Shown piece by piece: positions 1-9,180 of a stretch of 22,328 bases of DNA. Position 1 is the stretch's first letter. Each line of letters starts with the position of its first letter. Location of the stretch: IMG/VR virus record IMGVR_UViG_3300009436_000123, positions 1-22,328 of that record; one strand, written 5' to 3'. The translations under genes were made by a program, and so were the position numbers. The DNA comes from a virus. Below the pieces are notes generated by a model. That model did no database searches. It was not told the origin of the DNA and saw only the letters and a program-made list of their open reading frames with translations.

Positions 1-9
1 AAAACAAAC

Positions 10-2754
10 TTAAAACAAACTTTTCATGTAATCGAATATACCATCCAACCGCTCACGGCGAGCTTTAATTGCCGCAGGATCTTTCATTTCATCGGGAGAT
101 ATTTTGTGCAGAGGGATAGGGCGAGTAGATCCAGCAGTTTGGTACTGTGAAAGTTTATTAATACGACCAACATCTTCTTTGTATTGATTATAATTAATAT
201 CTAAAGATTTAGCAGAAAACTTAAATGACTCATTGTCCTTACCCACTAAAGGAACAAAACCTTCATCCGTAACTTTACCTCCTGTAAGTAATGTTTCTGA
301 TACACCTGAAGGTGACCTTCTTATTTTTTGCCTAACTTCTAAAGTGTACATAGGAACTCCATTATCATCCATTGTGTTGGATAATTTTACGTCGCCCGTT
401 CGCATTAATTTTATAATAACTTCAGCAGGAGAACCTAGCTCATTTAACATAGCCTCAACTGAGGGGTCCCCCATTTTCTTTATATTATACTGTAGAATAT
501 CCGAATCAATAGCATGCAGGACAGCTCGATGCACTCTCCCTGTAACGTATTCCTCGCCCCTCAGCGTATCTTGAGGTAGTTGCTCAGCAGTATCAGACAT
601 ACTAGTTAGTTTATCTTGAGCAAAATCACCACCAAACATTGAGTTAAGTCTAATTAGTGGACTACTTTCTATAGCCAACACGGAACCACGGAGAGCAGTA
701 GCCGAAGTTCGTTTAACAAAAGACATAAAATCTCCCGCAAAAGAACCATCTTCTCTTTTAGCCATCATAACAACCGAAGTATTACCGTAAGCGTTTTCGT
801 GGATTTCTACTCTATCGTTAATGTGAGTGGTAACTAGTTGGTCTAATGACTCCAACGATAGATTAGGGTCATCACTTAACTTCTCAATAGCAAAACCCTC
901 AGCATAATTTGCCCAGTAATTACCATCCGCTTCTGACATAACACCGAAGCTATTAATAACTTTTGAAATAAGTGAGTTGTCACCATTTTTATGCTCTTTC
1001 CATGTTGTGTATTTTGCACGAGCAGGAGACTCCTCTTCTAAACCAGCAAACCACTCACCACGATTCATGCCCTGTAAAACATAACTTTGGGCTTTAACAT
1101 CCATTTCTTGATCTTGAATAGCGTTGTTCTGTAACCCTGCCGCTATCATATTTAATTCAGGTGTAGCATCTGACTCTATGTGACTAGCAATAAAATTAGC
1201 TACACGCTTTTCACCCAACATATTTTTGGTGACACCCAGCGCCGCTACATAAGCTTTGCCGTTATTTGGGTTAGCTTTAAGCGCAGCTCTAAGAAAGTTT
1301 ACAGTTGTATTTAGTCCGACAAACTCGCTGTTAGTATAATCAACCGACGTAACGGGAGAGAAGTGTTCATTGGCTTCTCTAATAAACCCCATAGACGCTT
1401 CTGGGTTCTCTAAATCATAAGCATTTAACGCTTGGTTCTGGGAGTTTTTACCCATTTCAAAACGACGGGCATTCTCAGGACTTTGTGCAGCTAGTGCCGC
1501 TGTTGTATTTAACTGACGTTCTCCTGCAAATACCTTATTGCTACTATGCTCCGTTGGTACTGAAGTTATGGAATCCATGGCATGTTGCATGTGACTAATA
1601 AACGCATTACGTTCAGTTGGTCTCATGTTATCAAACATTGTACCTTCAGGGTCTACTTCATTTAGAAACTCTTCAGCAGTCTTGTCTGGATTAAATTTTA
1701 AATATTCAACTAACCCTGTTCGATTGTCTACGGAACCAAATTCTATAACAAGAGCATTCAATTTATTTACTGAAGTTAATTGCTTTGATACCGCTGGACT
1801 TAGCTGTTTCCCGTCATACTGACTAATTGTGTCTACCAATTTAGCAGAAAGATTTAAGTCAAAATGAGTAGATGTTTTTACCTTTTCAACAGCGTTGGTA
1901 AGTATTGATTCAGCCGCACCAGTCAGTGGTACATTGACACCCTTGGGTTCAGCTACACGAAGGGCTTCAATAGACTTCATGAGCTTACCGTTATACCTAC
2001 CATACGAATCACTCTGGGCTACCATATCTTTCATGATATCCACATCCTTGTTCCAAGCAGTCACCGAAGTATACTTACTCTTACTAGATTCAAATGCCGC
2101 CAACTGATTAGTCGCAAGATGGGTTAGCTCTCTTTCAAGAGTTTCCATTGCTGGAGCTGTAGCACCCACAGACAAATCCCCGTTGTGCAGTAGCTCGGAG
2201 CGATCAATAAGCTCCATCATACCCGAAGTACCAAGGTTACCTTCAGAGATGTTAAGTTGTGCAGCACTACCAACTTCTTTTAACGAACGGCTAAATTTAG
2301 CTGTGTATTGAGAGTTAACTGTACTGGTGTCTAATGCTCCACGTTTAGCCGTGTACCAAGCATCTGCTGCAATCTGCTTAGACTTCCAGTCTCCTTCTTT
2401 AATTTTTAAAGGTTTATCTGTAGCCGCTGCAAATGCATTTAATGGAGCTCCTTGGAGTTTATCCATCTCGGCCATCGCAGCTTCATACGCTTCCGTGTCT
2501 TCAGCCTTTGCAGCCGCCGAAGCAGCAGCAGCCTGAGTGTTAACTTCCTGCTGGTAAGTGTTAGTCGCATCGGTAATAGCCTGACTGTTCAAGGCTTGCC
2601 TACGCTTAGCAAATTGACCTGCGGCTCCAGCTACTTGTCCTACAGCTTGTGCAATAGCTCCCATACCACCATCGGAAACAGGGAGACCTACTCCATGTGA
2701 AAGTGCTGAAGGTTTCTCTGATTGCTGTGTTTGATGTCTTAATTGAATAGCCAT
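10..2754 (-). CDS. Large internal virion / DNA-ejection protein (probable)
   Basis: A 914-residue soluble protein is the last gene of the structural block, 3 bases after the gp14-like gene. The first ~130 residues are rich in Ala, Gln and Lys and look helical (AIAQAVGQVAGAAGQF, then an AAAASAAAKAE stretch). The remainder is a long mixed sequence without transmembrane segments or a catalytic motif I recognise. Size, helical N-terminus and position after adaptor, nozzle and gp14-like genes match the large internal core proteins of podoviruses, which are ejected with the genome to form a channel across the host envelope. That role is inferred from order, not from a diagnostic motif. The stop codon lies at 10-12, so the gene is complete. 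A lytic-transglycosylase domain such as that of T7 gp16 is not evident here and might be carried by a gene beyond the window. Confidence 0.75.
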   Translation of the reverse strand: MAIQLRHQTQQSEKPSALSHGVGLPVSDGGMGAIAQAVGQVAGAAGQFAKRRQALNSQAITDATNTYQQEVNTQAAAASAAAKAEDTEAYEAAMAEMDKLQGAPLNAFAAATDKPLKIKEGDWKSKQIAADAWYTAKRGALDTSTVNSQYTAKFSRSLKEVGSAAQLNISEGNLGTSGMMELIDRSELLHNGDLSVGATAPAMETLERELTHLATNQLAAFESSKSKYTSVTAWNKDVDIMKDMVAQSDSYGRYNGKLMKSIEALRVAEPKGVNVPLTGAAESILTNAVEKVKTSTHFDLNLSAKLVDTISQYDGKQLSPAVSKQLTSVNKLNALVIEFGSVDNRTGLVEYLKFNPDKTAEEFLNEVDPEGTMFDNMRPTERNAFISHMQHAMDSITSVPTEHSSNKVFAGERQLNTTAALAAQSPENARRFEMGKNSQNQALNAYDLENPEASMGFIREANEHFSPVTSVDYTNSEFVGLNTTVNFLRAALKANPNNGKAYVAALGVTKNMLGEKRVANFIASHIESDATPELNMIAAGLQNNAIQDQEMDVKAQSYVLQGMNRGEWFAGLEEESPARAKYTTWKEHKNGDNSLISKVINSFGVMSEADGNYWANYAEGFAIEKLSDDPNLSLESLDQLVTTHINDRVEIHENAYGNTSVVMMAKREDGSFAGDFMSFVKRTSATALRGSVLAIESSPLIRLNSMFGGDFAQDKLTSMSDTAEQLPQDTLRGEEYVTGRVHRAVLHAIDSDILQYNIKKMGDPSVEAMLNELGSPAEVIIKLMRTGDVKLSNTMDDNGVPMYTLEVRQKIRRSPSGVSETLLTGGKVTDEGFVPLVGKDNESFKFSAKSLDINYNQYKEDVGRINKLSQYQTAGSTRPIPLHKISPDEMKDPAAIKARRERLDGIFDYMKSLF

Positions 2755-2757
2755 GAT

Positions 2758-3372
2758 TTACTTATCGTACGATGCTTTTTGACCTGCGGCAGAACCAAGA
2801 GACCCTACAAATGCGGCAGCCCCACCAATCCTAGCGGCGCTTGCTTGATTCTTTAGGCTTGAAGATTGGTAGCGACCTTCAGCAATAGCTAGATCAGAAC
2901 TGTATCGACCCATTTCAATCGCTCGCTTACCACGTAAGTCCCCTAGCTCAGCAGACTTACTTTGCTGATAGCCTTCCTGACCACCGCTATAAAGTATTTT
3001 AGCCTCTTCTTTTTCCAACGTAAGTGACTCTGCATTTAGTAGATCTTCAAAAGATGCTCCAGCCAAACCAGCGCGGCCAGCTTTAGCTTCTTGTGAAGCT
3101 AAAGAAGCTGCAATCTGTTTGTCAGCAAGATCCGCCTGTTTGTTAGTCTCAATCAGGACCTCTTGTTTATTAAACTCTGCAACACCAGATTGAAACTGCT
3201 CGTCTTGAGCACGACCAATGGCATTGTTACGTTCAATTTGCGCACGGTTAGCAGCAAGCAACTCAGCCTGTTTGGCTTGTTGCTCCATACCTTGAGCTTG
3301 CAAATAAGCACCACGTGCTTGAATAGCACCCGAGACTACTGTTACTGCTATTGCTGTTCCGATGAAGGACAT
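2758..3372 (-). CDS. Internal virion protein, T7 gp14-like
   Basis: A 204-residue protein opens with a hydrophobic helix (MSFIGTAIAVTVVSGAIQA) and continues as an Ala/Gln/Glu-rich, probably coiled-coil segment to about residue 165. It ends in an Ala/Gly-rich stretch (IGGAAAFVGSLGSAAG). This layout, about 200 residues with a membrane-seeking N-terminus and long amphipathic helices, is typical of the gp14-type ejection proteins that enter the outer membrane during genome delivery. It lies between the cupin gene and the large internal protein; its start overlaps the end of the cupin gene by 25 bases. The ATG is preceded by AAATTATT, the AT-rich start context seen at many genes here, with no Shine-Dalgarno sequence. 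Confidence 0.8.
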   Translation of the reverse strand: MSFIGTAIAVTVVSGAIQARGAYLQAQGMEQQAKQAELLAANRAQIERNNAIGRAQDEQFQSGVAEFNKQEVLIETNKQADLADKQIAASLASQEAKAGRAGLAGASFEDLLNAESLTLEKEEAKILYSGGQEGYQQSKSAELGDLRGKRAIEMGRYSSDLAIAEGRYQSSSLKNQASAARIGGAAAFVGSLGSAAGQKASYDK

Positions 3373-3791
3373 AATAATTTGTTTACCGATTCTAACGGGA
3401 TTCTTGAGTTTGTGTAATCAACCAACTTATCTTCTAAAACTTTAGTATCCGTAATGTTTTCAGGGTTGGGGTGAACGGTCTGCCAAATGCAGTCTTCCGT
3501 AATATGTAAAATTTTCTGGACACCCGCCTCAGATTTAAAAGTACACGGAGCTTTGATCTCTACAATCTCACCATCTATTACAACACGAGCAGAACCAGAA
3601 ATAACCACATTCAAATGCTCGGTAAGATGTGTAGCCCCCAGTACAAATGTACCCGCTGGCATAGTCACCTGACGAACATAGATGTCTGGAGCAAAGTGCT
3701 CCTCTAATGGGCACTCTACAGTCTGTGTCTGAGGAGAGTTCTCGTTCAAGTATTCCTCCATCTTAGGGACATCTACTAGAATTTCGGTCAT
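3348..3791 (-). CDS. Cupin-fold small protein in the tail module
   Basis: A 147-residue protein contains a cupin-like stretch at about residues 45-95: PAGTFVLGATHLTEHLNVV, then SGSARVVIDGE and a further beta-rich segment. His55 and His59 sit where cupins place metal ligands, but I cannot show that metal is bound. The start overlaps the nozzle-gene stop by one base (TAATG), so translation is probably coupled. Cupin-like proteins occur next to nozzle or internal-protein genes in some podoviruses. A virion or assembly role is inferred from that position; an enzymatic role is also possible. The last 25 bases overlap the gp14-like gene. Confidence 0.7.
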   Translation of the reverse strand: MTEILVDVPKMEEYLNENSPQTQTVECPLEEHFAPDIYVRQVTMPAGTFVLGATHLTEHLNVVISGSARVVIDGEIVEIKAPCTFKSEAGVQKILHITEDCIWQTVHPNPENITDTKVLEDKLVDYTNSRIPLESVNKLLCPSSEQQ

Positions 3792-6700
3792 TAGATTTCC
3801 GTCTTAAGGACGGCGGATACGAGAGTTAATGGGTAAGGATTGTCTTGGACAATGTGGATAGTTTTATCAACATCAAATTGAGATGCAATAATATTATGCT
3901 CATCCATAAAACCTGTATAAAGGCTAGTACCGCCCTTTGGTGCAATGGTCTCAAGTTCTGTTTCGCTAAACCCGACCTTATAACCCATACTCTTATATAA
4001 ATATGGGCGAATAGATACTGTGCGCTTAATTTGACCGTACGCATTCTTTCCTGCGCTGTCAAAAGCTTGAGGATTCATTTGTAGCTTACCTACATAGGGC
4101 AACCCCACTAATGTGTATTGAGAGGCTTGTAGGCCATCTGGTAGCGTGTTACCACCTGAGCTAACCGACACATTACCAAGATCTACACCATCAACAACAA
4201 TACGAGCCTTACCGTTCTGTATAACACGAGTAGGGACAGTAATGTGGTCTGTTGGAGTAGTTACTGCTGTGTAAACATGAGAATCAAGGAACCGACCATT
4301 AGGTTTATAATCACCAGAAAGATCATCCGAAAACTGCACCGAAAGACGTTCGAGTTGGTTAGCAGGACCTGAGTCATCGACTCGTTCCACAACCGCCCAT
4401 AACTGGTCTTCAGAACTTGTCTCATCCCCCTTAGGAAGAACAACAATATCTTTAAACACGCCAGCTGGTGTGCTGTGCTTCGCCCATGCGTAGAAATCGT
4501 CCTCTTTTCGGTAGGTTAATGAGTACAAAGCACCCTTCTCCGTAAGAATCCAAAACGCAGAGTTTGGATTAAACTGGAAGGTCATAGTCTTAATAGCATC
4601 ATCTTCAAACAAATCAGGAACTAACTTAGTAACCGTAGATACAACAAACTGCTGTGTCTGGAAATCAAACTTAAACTCATGTAACTGCTTACCACTAATG
4701 TGTGGAAAGAACACAGACGCTCCTGTACGAATACCTTGAACATGAGACCCAATAGATGTCTCCTGTGTAATTCGAATATTAGAAGGAGTGATAGCTGCCG
4801 AAAACTCATTCGGACGAAGTTGCCACTCATTAGACTCTGTACCCGCAATCAAAGTAGGTCCCGCACATAACCACCTGATAATCGTAGCATCTGTACCTAA
4901 CTGATATGTAATGCCTGTAGTATCAAGAACATCACCATCTTCTTCGGCTGTCCTGAAGTCCGTTGGGTCATTCAAATTAGACAACCAAACAAGGTTCGGA
5001 TCTTTTCTACTACCTGCAAAAACACGGCGTTGCTCATAAAATGAGACACAGTACGGGTAGTTATTAAGAAACCAAGCGCCCATACGGAACTTAGTAAACA
5101 CACCATCATTTGTAGGTTCCCCTGTAATATCATCAAGAGGAATAGATGTACGAAGGTCTACATCAACAATGTAATTACTTTGCACATTCGTAATCTTACA
5201 AAGAACCCACTTATCAAGTAATGAACCAAGGATATAACGACCTACGTCTCTACCTGAGTCAAAAAACAATTTACTGGATGTAACCTTAGCCGTATGGCTA
5301 GCAAGATTGTCGGGATCAGTAATCAAATCGTAAGCTGAAACAATACCTGTAGGTACAACTAATTTAGGATAACTTACAGAATTTTGCGCGTACACAGTAG
5401 AACACTCGACGACATCAAACTGTCTCTGAGTAGACATGTTAGCTGTGATAGCACCCGTAGACGTAGTACCCTTAGCTGCTCCACCCCATGATGATGTATC
5501 ATTGCCTAATGACGTATACGTATATAAGTCATGACTCATAGCAAACCTATTAGTACCACCTGTCTTTCTTACAGCAGCCGCTAAATCAGTATTTCTATTT
5601 GTTCCAGTGCCATCAAAAGTAATAAGCCCCAATATAGTCGAACCCCACTCATACGTTTCGTAAATAGAACCTGATTCAAAGTCTTCACCATTATAACTGT
5701 CGTAAATAAAATCAACAGGGTGGTCTTCAACCCCACGGTAATCGTTAATTAAAGCCCAACGTACATCACCATCTTGGGAGTTATACTCTGCCGAACCCAC
5801 GGGATCGCAAACATTAGTAAATAGTTGATTACCACCAACACGGACCCATGCACCAATATGCGAGGTTCTAAAGATTAAGGCATCCGCACGTACATGAGTT
5901 TCGCCATCAGGCACCCTGTCACTCTTTGTCCACGGTGCGTGTGTCTCATCCCCAATAATAGCAGCTAAACGGACCGAAGGGTCTTTGATGTTTACTACCT
6001 TATCTACAGGGTCTACATAAATAGTTCCACTTGTAGGATTAGCTGGAGCTGCTGGAGTTGTTGTGGTAGATAAAGCACGGCCTAACCCGTATTGGTTTCC
6101 TACTTTATACTCGACATAAACTACATCAGTAGTCAGTCCGTTTCCTGCATGTGCAGTGACCACGGCAGAAAAATCAGCACTGTTACTTGATGTTAGTCGA
6201 ATAATCTCTTCCTCATCTGTAACACGAAGAATTGTATCTGTCGTATCAATCGGCAAAAATGGGTGTGCTGTAAATTCTATCTGCTCCCACTTCCACGGAG
6301 TAAGCCCCTCCGCACCCTCTGCTCCTGCGTGTAGTGGAACAATACCAGCGCCTTCGTCGGCACCATGAAGAGTAAAGTTATCGCTACTATCTAATGAAAC
6401 TTCCTCGTAAATTGAATTTGCTGTCATCGAGAACGGGGGGTGCAGTGGATGGGTGAAGATTAACTTCTCCACTTCAGCGGCCCAACGTACATCTTTAATT
6501 TGGTCATCCGAATAGGGTATGTTTACAGTATTTCCAAACCCATCGTCTTGCCCATTAATTCGTGCGTACAACAAAGCACCTGACCTAGAGTGAACACATA
6601 ACGCACCTGCCGACAACGTCAGCAAGTATCGGTTCTCGTTGTTAATTGAAAAATCAATCAGTTTAATATTCCCAGACCCTAATGTACGCATCCACTCAAA

Positions 6701-6856
6701 GCCTTCACGGTAACGTGTGGGCCCTTGGATAGAGGGTATAAAATTCTCGTGCTGCTGAAGGCCCTTATTGAACTTATCAATGTCAATACGACCGCGCAAA
6801 TGAGGGCTCATTAAGCCCCCTGTGAAATCTGTATTTGTAGTATTATACGTCGCCAT
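3791..6856 (-). CDS. Tail nozzle protein (tail tubular protein B, T7 gp12-like)
   Basis: A 1021-residue protein begins MATYNTTNTDFTGGLMSP, then HLRGRIDIDKFNKGLQQ and ENFIPSIQGPTRYREG. This is the characteristic opening of podovirus nozzle proteins (fTGGlmSPrl.GRvDl.kY..Gl...eNfi...qG...rRpG). The rest is beta-rich, as expected for the propeller of the gp12 family, and includes FEQRRVFAGSRKDPNLVWLS near the middle, another recurring motif of these proteins. Six copies would form the distal tail tube through which DNA leaves. It is somewhat longer than T7 gp12 (about 790 residues), as in many marine relatives. The start overlaps the adaptor gene by 14 bases and the stop overlaps the cupin start by one base. 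Confidence 0.93.
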   Translation of the reverse strand: MATYNTTNTDFTGGLMSPHLRGRIDIDKFNKGLQQHENFIPSIQGPTRYREGFEWMRTLGSGNIKLIDFSINNENRYLLTLSAGALCVHSRSGALLYARINGQDDGFGNTVNIPYSDDQIKDVRWAAEVEKLIFTHPLHPPFSMTANSIYEEVSLDSSDNFTLHGADEGAGIVPLHAGAEGAEGLTPWKWEQIEFTAHPFLPIDTTDTILRVTDEEEIIRLTSSNSADFSAVVTAHAGNGLTTDVVYVEYKVGNQYGLGRALSTTTTPAAPANPTSGTIYVDPVDKVVNIKDPSVRLAAIIGDETHAPWTKSDRVPDGETHVRADALIFRTSHIGAWVRVGGNQLFTNVCDPVGSAEYNSQDGDVRWALINDYRGVEDHPVDFIYDSYNGEDFESGSIYETYEWGSTILGLITFDGTGTNRNTDLAAAVRKTGGTNRFAMSHDLYTYTSLGNDTSSWGGAAKGTTSTGAITANMSTQRQFDVVECSTVYAQNSVSYPKLVVPTGIVSAYDLITDPDNLASHTAKVTSSKLFFDSGRDVGRYILGSLLDKWVLCKITNVQSNYIVDVDLRTSIPLDDITGEPTNDGVFTKFRMGAWFLNNYPYCVSFYEQRRVFAGSRKDPNLVWLSNLNDPTDFRTAEEDGDVLDTTGITYQLGTDATIIRWLCAGPTLIAGTESNEWQLRPNEFSAAITPSNIRITQETSIGSHVQGIRTGASVFFPHISGKQLHEFKFDFQTQQFVVSTVTKLVPDLFEDDAIKTMTFQFNPNSAFWILTEKGALYSLTYRKEDDFYAWAKHSTPAGVFKDIVVLPKGDETSSEDQLWAVVERVDDSGPANQLERLSVQFSDDLSGDYKPNGRFLDSHVYTAVTTPTDHITVPTRVIQNGKARIVVDGVDLGNVSVSSGGNTLPDGLQASQYTLVGLPYVGKLQMNPQAFDSAGKNAYGQIKRTVSIRPYLYKSMGYKVGFSETELETIAPKGGTSLYTGFMDEHNIIASQFDVDKTIHIVQDNPYPLTLVSAVLKTEI

Positions 6857-7460
6857 ATTGATGAGAATGGATATAGGATGAATTGTCGTCCGATATAGAT
6901 CTCAAAGGAGCCTTATCTTGGGACGCTCTTCGTTTTGCCTGTTTAATGGCTTTTTCATACTCCCGATTCATCATCTCACGTTCATTAATCTCACCTGTTA
7001 ATGGTTTCGCAATACGTGCCGCCAATCGGTATACAAGGGCAGAAATCAAATAATCAGGAAGAACAGACGCATCGGTTATCGTCTTCCCGTAATGTAAAAA
7101 GATTGGTGTTTCATTGGCTAGTATTCTTAAGCTAGCTACATCAGATCCTTCAATTCGGTAATCGGAATTTTGGAATCCCTCGGTTGTTGTTACCTTATTA
7201 AGGTAATTAAAATCATTGGGTATACTAAAGCTATAATCAAATTCAGTGTCCACCGCAGGGGCACCGACAGAAACTAACTTAGAAACCACTCGAAGAATGG
7301 GAAAGTCATAGGTGCTTAATACTTCTTTAAGCACCGAAGAAAAGGCAGGAGAAACCACACGAGCCGCCGAACTGGACGGACTGTCGAAATCTGCTTGAGT
7401 AATTGTAGCACTACCTAATTCCAGTAGTGCTTGATTCGCTATCTCTAAATTAGTTGCCAT
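6843..7460 (-). CDS. Tail adaptor protein (tail tubular protein A, T7 gp11-like)
   Basis: A 205-residue protein begins MATNLEIANQALLELGSATI, with a helical start followed by a YDFPILRV segment and FSIPNDFNYLNKV. Later come DYLISALVYRLAARIAKPLTG and a basic helix (YEKAIKQAKRRASQDK). This matches the gp11/gp4-type adaptors that ring the portal and carry the nozzle: N-terminal helix bundle, central beta part, C-terminal helices. The ATG lies 10 bases after a strong hairpin terminator, so this gene probably needs read-through or its own promoter. Start context is TTTTCATTATG, without a Shine-Dalgarno sequence. Confidence 0.9.
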   Translation of the reverse strand: MATNLEIANQALLELGSATITQADFDSPSSSAARVVSPAFSSVLKEVLSTYDFPILRVVSKLVSVGAPAVDTEFDYSFSIPNDFNYLNKVTTTEGFQNSDYRIEGSDVASLRILANETPIFLHYGKTITDASVLPDYLISALVYRLAARIAKPLTGEINEREMMNREYEKAIKQAKRRASQDKAPLRSISDDNSSYIHSHQYGDV

Positions 7461-7461
7461 A

Positions 7462-7500
7462 ATGAAAAGGGTCCCTCACCCAACCCGAAGGTGAGGGACC
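7462..7500 (-). terminator. Rho-independent terminator after the capsid/decoration genes
   Basis: A perfect 11-bp stem (7490-7500 pairing with 7470-7480) has a 9-base loop. On the minus strand it is followed by CTTTTCATT, a moderate U-tract. It sits 20 bases past the decoration-gene stop and just before the adaptor ATG, comparable to the terminator after the T7 capsid gene. It would give more capsid than tail transcript. Confidence 0.85.
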
Positions 7501-7519
7501 ACTGGTTCATTGTCGAGGA

Positions 7520-7924
7520 CTAAGAGTTCTCGACGTAGAGGATGTAACCTACAAAACTGGTCACAGTAGCAGCCGCAGTTGCGAATACGCTAGTGAGTTC
7601 AGTAGTAGTTGCTTGATAAGCTTCGAAAGCGGCAGCAGCAGTGATACCATCGACGAATACGTCTACAGCGGTATCTACTGGAGTTGCTTTCGCAGTCCAA
7701 CCAATGTCAATCGCGCCAGTGATCGCAGTAACAGCACCACCAATAATGGTGACGTCTTTACCGAACTCAGCTAGCTCAATTTGATCTCCCGTGGCAGCAG
7801 CACCCGAGGAGAATTTTTTAATACGAACTCGCGCACCTGACTCGATAGGAGCCAAAGGCGAGGGATTTTCAGCGCGAACTTGAGTAAGTTCAACACCGAC
7901 TTTGTCGAATGTAATAGCAGCCAT
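7520..7924 (-). CDS. Probable head decoration / minor capsid protein
   Basis: A 134-residue protein is rich in Ala, Thr, Val and Gly, with a beta-like pattern (SGARVRIKKFSSGAAATGDQ, then VTIIGGAVTAITGAIDIGW) and no membrane segment. It lies 24 bases after the major capsid gene and shares a terminator with it, so the two should be made from one transcript at comparable levels. Decoration, cement or head-fibre proteins commonly occupy this slot. I do not recognise a family, so the role is inferred from position and composition. The start context is ACATATATTATG, a good match to the AT-rich start motif of this genome. Confidence 0.6.
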   Translation of the reverse strand: MAAITFDKVGVELTQVRAENPSPLAPIESGARVRIKKFSSGAAATGDQIELAEFGKDVTIIGGAVTAITGAIDIGWTAKATPVDTAVDVFVDGITAAAAFEAYQATTTELTSVFATAAATVTSFVGYILYVENS

Positions 7925-7948
7925 AATATATGTTCCTTTTTGTTGTTG

Positions 7949-8992
7949 TTAAGCTTCTAGGCAACGGATCTCACCAGCAACTTCACCCCACATACGCGAT
8001 GCGCCAATGGATTGTTTGAAGTGCATGTAAGGAATGTTCTTCTTGCTAGGGTCACGCCACATGTTGCCCTTGAGGTCATCACCAATGGTGAGCTTCAGAG
8101 CCTTAGGAGTGAATACCATGCAACGACGCTCATCACCACCAGCACCAGTAGACAGAGGAAGACGCTCGCAAAGAATGAAGCGGTATCCCATGAATGTAGT
8201 GATGTTACCTTCTGCAAGGTTCTTACGAACGCTGTAGTCGGAGTTGATGATTTCATCTTGCCCGAGAAGATTCTCAAGCTGGTATGAAGTGAGCAGCATA
8301 GGAAGTACATCGTCTTGCTGGATTGCTTCAACACGAAGCATAGCAGAACGGAGTCCCTTAAGCTTCTCGATAGTCAGACCCGATGCAGTGCCAGAAGCAG
8401 CATCGAAGTTAGCACCAACCGAGATACCTTCTTTATTACCAGCAGCAAGTGTGTAACGACCAGCTGTAGCTGCGATCTTGTTCGAGGAGCCATTGCTGTA
8501 CTCACCAACAGTGATCGTAGCACTGTTCTCTGCTGTAGCAGCAGTTGCGTACGACATGACAGTGCTGCCTTCTTTACCTGTGTAGGCATCAGCGAAATAC
8601 TTCTCAATCAAGAAGTCATCACGCTTGCGCTTACCAGACTTCAAAAGAGCCGCATTGTAGCCGTTAGAAGGATCCGAAACGACCTTCATGAGGTCCTTAG
8701 GATCAATGTATTTACCCAGTTCAAAGTGACGTAGAGAAATACGGCGATTGTCGTGAGGCACTTCAGAAACTGGATTGTCACCATAACGTGTGGTGTCCTC
8801 CGTCATTTCTTCGGCTTCACCCATACGCTGGTAGCTCTTGAACTCGCTGGATTGTGTGTCACGATCAACTAGTGGATCGAGAATAGATGTTTCTTGCTGG
8901 TAGGCTTGTTCGAAACCTTCCTGAAACTGACGAACATAAGCTTCTTCGATAGCCGAAGAGCCTTGTCCTGTGTATACTGAATTGTCAGGCAT
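7949..8992 (-). CDS. Major capsid protein (podovirus gp10-like, HK97 fold)
   Basis: A 347-residue protein has the hallmarks of podovirus capsid proteins: an N-terminal helical arm (EEAYVRQFQEGFEQAYQQ), then SILDPLVDRDTQSSEF, the RYGDNPVSEVPHDNRRIS segment with the basic/aromatic stretch LRHFELGKYIDPKDLMKV, an insertion, and a C-terminal half with LPMLLTSYQLENLLGQDE and GYRFILCERLP. The length is near that of T7 gp10A (345). It follows the scaffold gene after a terminator and a ~125-base leader. The start is AAATATTATG, the clearest form of the local start motif, as might be expected for the most abundant protein. Confidence 0.93.
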   Translation of the reverse strand: MPDNSVYTGQGSSAIEEAYVRQFQEGFEQAYQQETSILDPLVDRDTQSSEFKSYQRMGEAEEMTEDTTRYGDNPVSEVPHDNRRISLRHFELGKYIDPKDLMKVVSDPSNGYNAALLKSGKRKRDDFLIEKYFADAYTGKEGSTVMSYATAATAENSATITVGEYSNGSSNKIAATAGRYTLAAGNKEGISVGANFDAASGTASGLTIEKLKGLRSAMLRVEAIQQDDVLPMLLTSYQLENLLGQDEIINSDYSVRKNLAEGNITTFMGYRFILCERLPLSTGAGGDERRCMVFTPKALKLTIGDDLKGNMWRDPSKKNIPYMHFKQSIGASRMWGEVAGEIRCLEA

Positions 8993-9118
8993 AATATTTA
9001 AAAGAATAGAGATTAACGAGAATGCGTATAATTTACGCGTTTTTTTTTCGTGTAGCTACCCTTACGGACTACGCTGACACTTACGGTGCCCACGGCTTTC
9101 TAAAGCTGTACATGGACC
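8993..9118 (-). promoter_or_regulatory. Leader of the major capsid gene, likely holding its promoter
   Basis: This gap between the scaffold terminator and the capsid ATG contains nine adenines on the minus strand (9040-9048), beside a small palindrome (GCGTA at 9024-9028 with TACGC at 9034-9038) around an AT-rich core. It also holds a 7-base direct repeat, CTTACGG, at 9060 and 9079. Because a terminator lies upstream, capsid expression should need a promoter or antitermination here. I see no convincing -35/-10 pair on the minus strand, so the exact element is not assigned. Confidence 0.35.
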
Positions 9119-9164
9119 AAAAAAAGGCTACCCACATCATCTTATTAAGATGTCATGGGTAGCC
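9119..9164 (-). terminator. Rho-independent terminator after the scaffold gene
   Basis: On the minus strand a 9-bp stem (9156-9164 with 9126-9134) is extended by an inner 6-bp stem (9047-style geometry at 9147-9152 with 9138-9143) closed by a three-base loop. It is followed directly by seven U residues (9119-9125). It starts 17 bases past the scaffold stop and separates head-assembly genes from the capsid gene. Confidence 0.92.
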
Positions 9165-9180
9165 TGTCAAGGTTTAGTCT

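Noticed and set aside
8315-8734. A 139-codon plus-strand frame inside the capsid gene
   Set aside because: It is a shadow frame opposite a well-supported capsid gene; Cys/Ser-rich product with no recognisable features.
9024-9048. Plus-strand terminator (5-bp stem then nine T)
   Set aside because: The stem is short and AT-rich, and no plus-strand gene lies upstream; it is more likely part of the minus-strand capsid leader.
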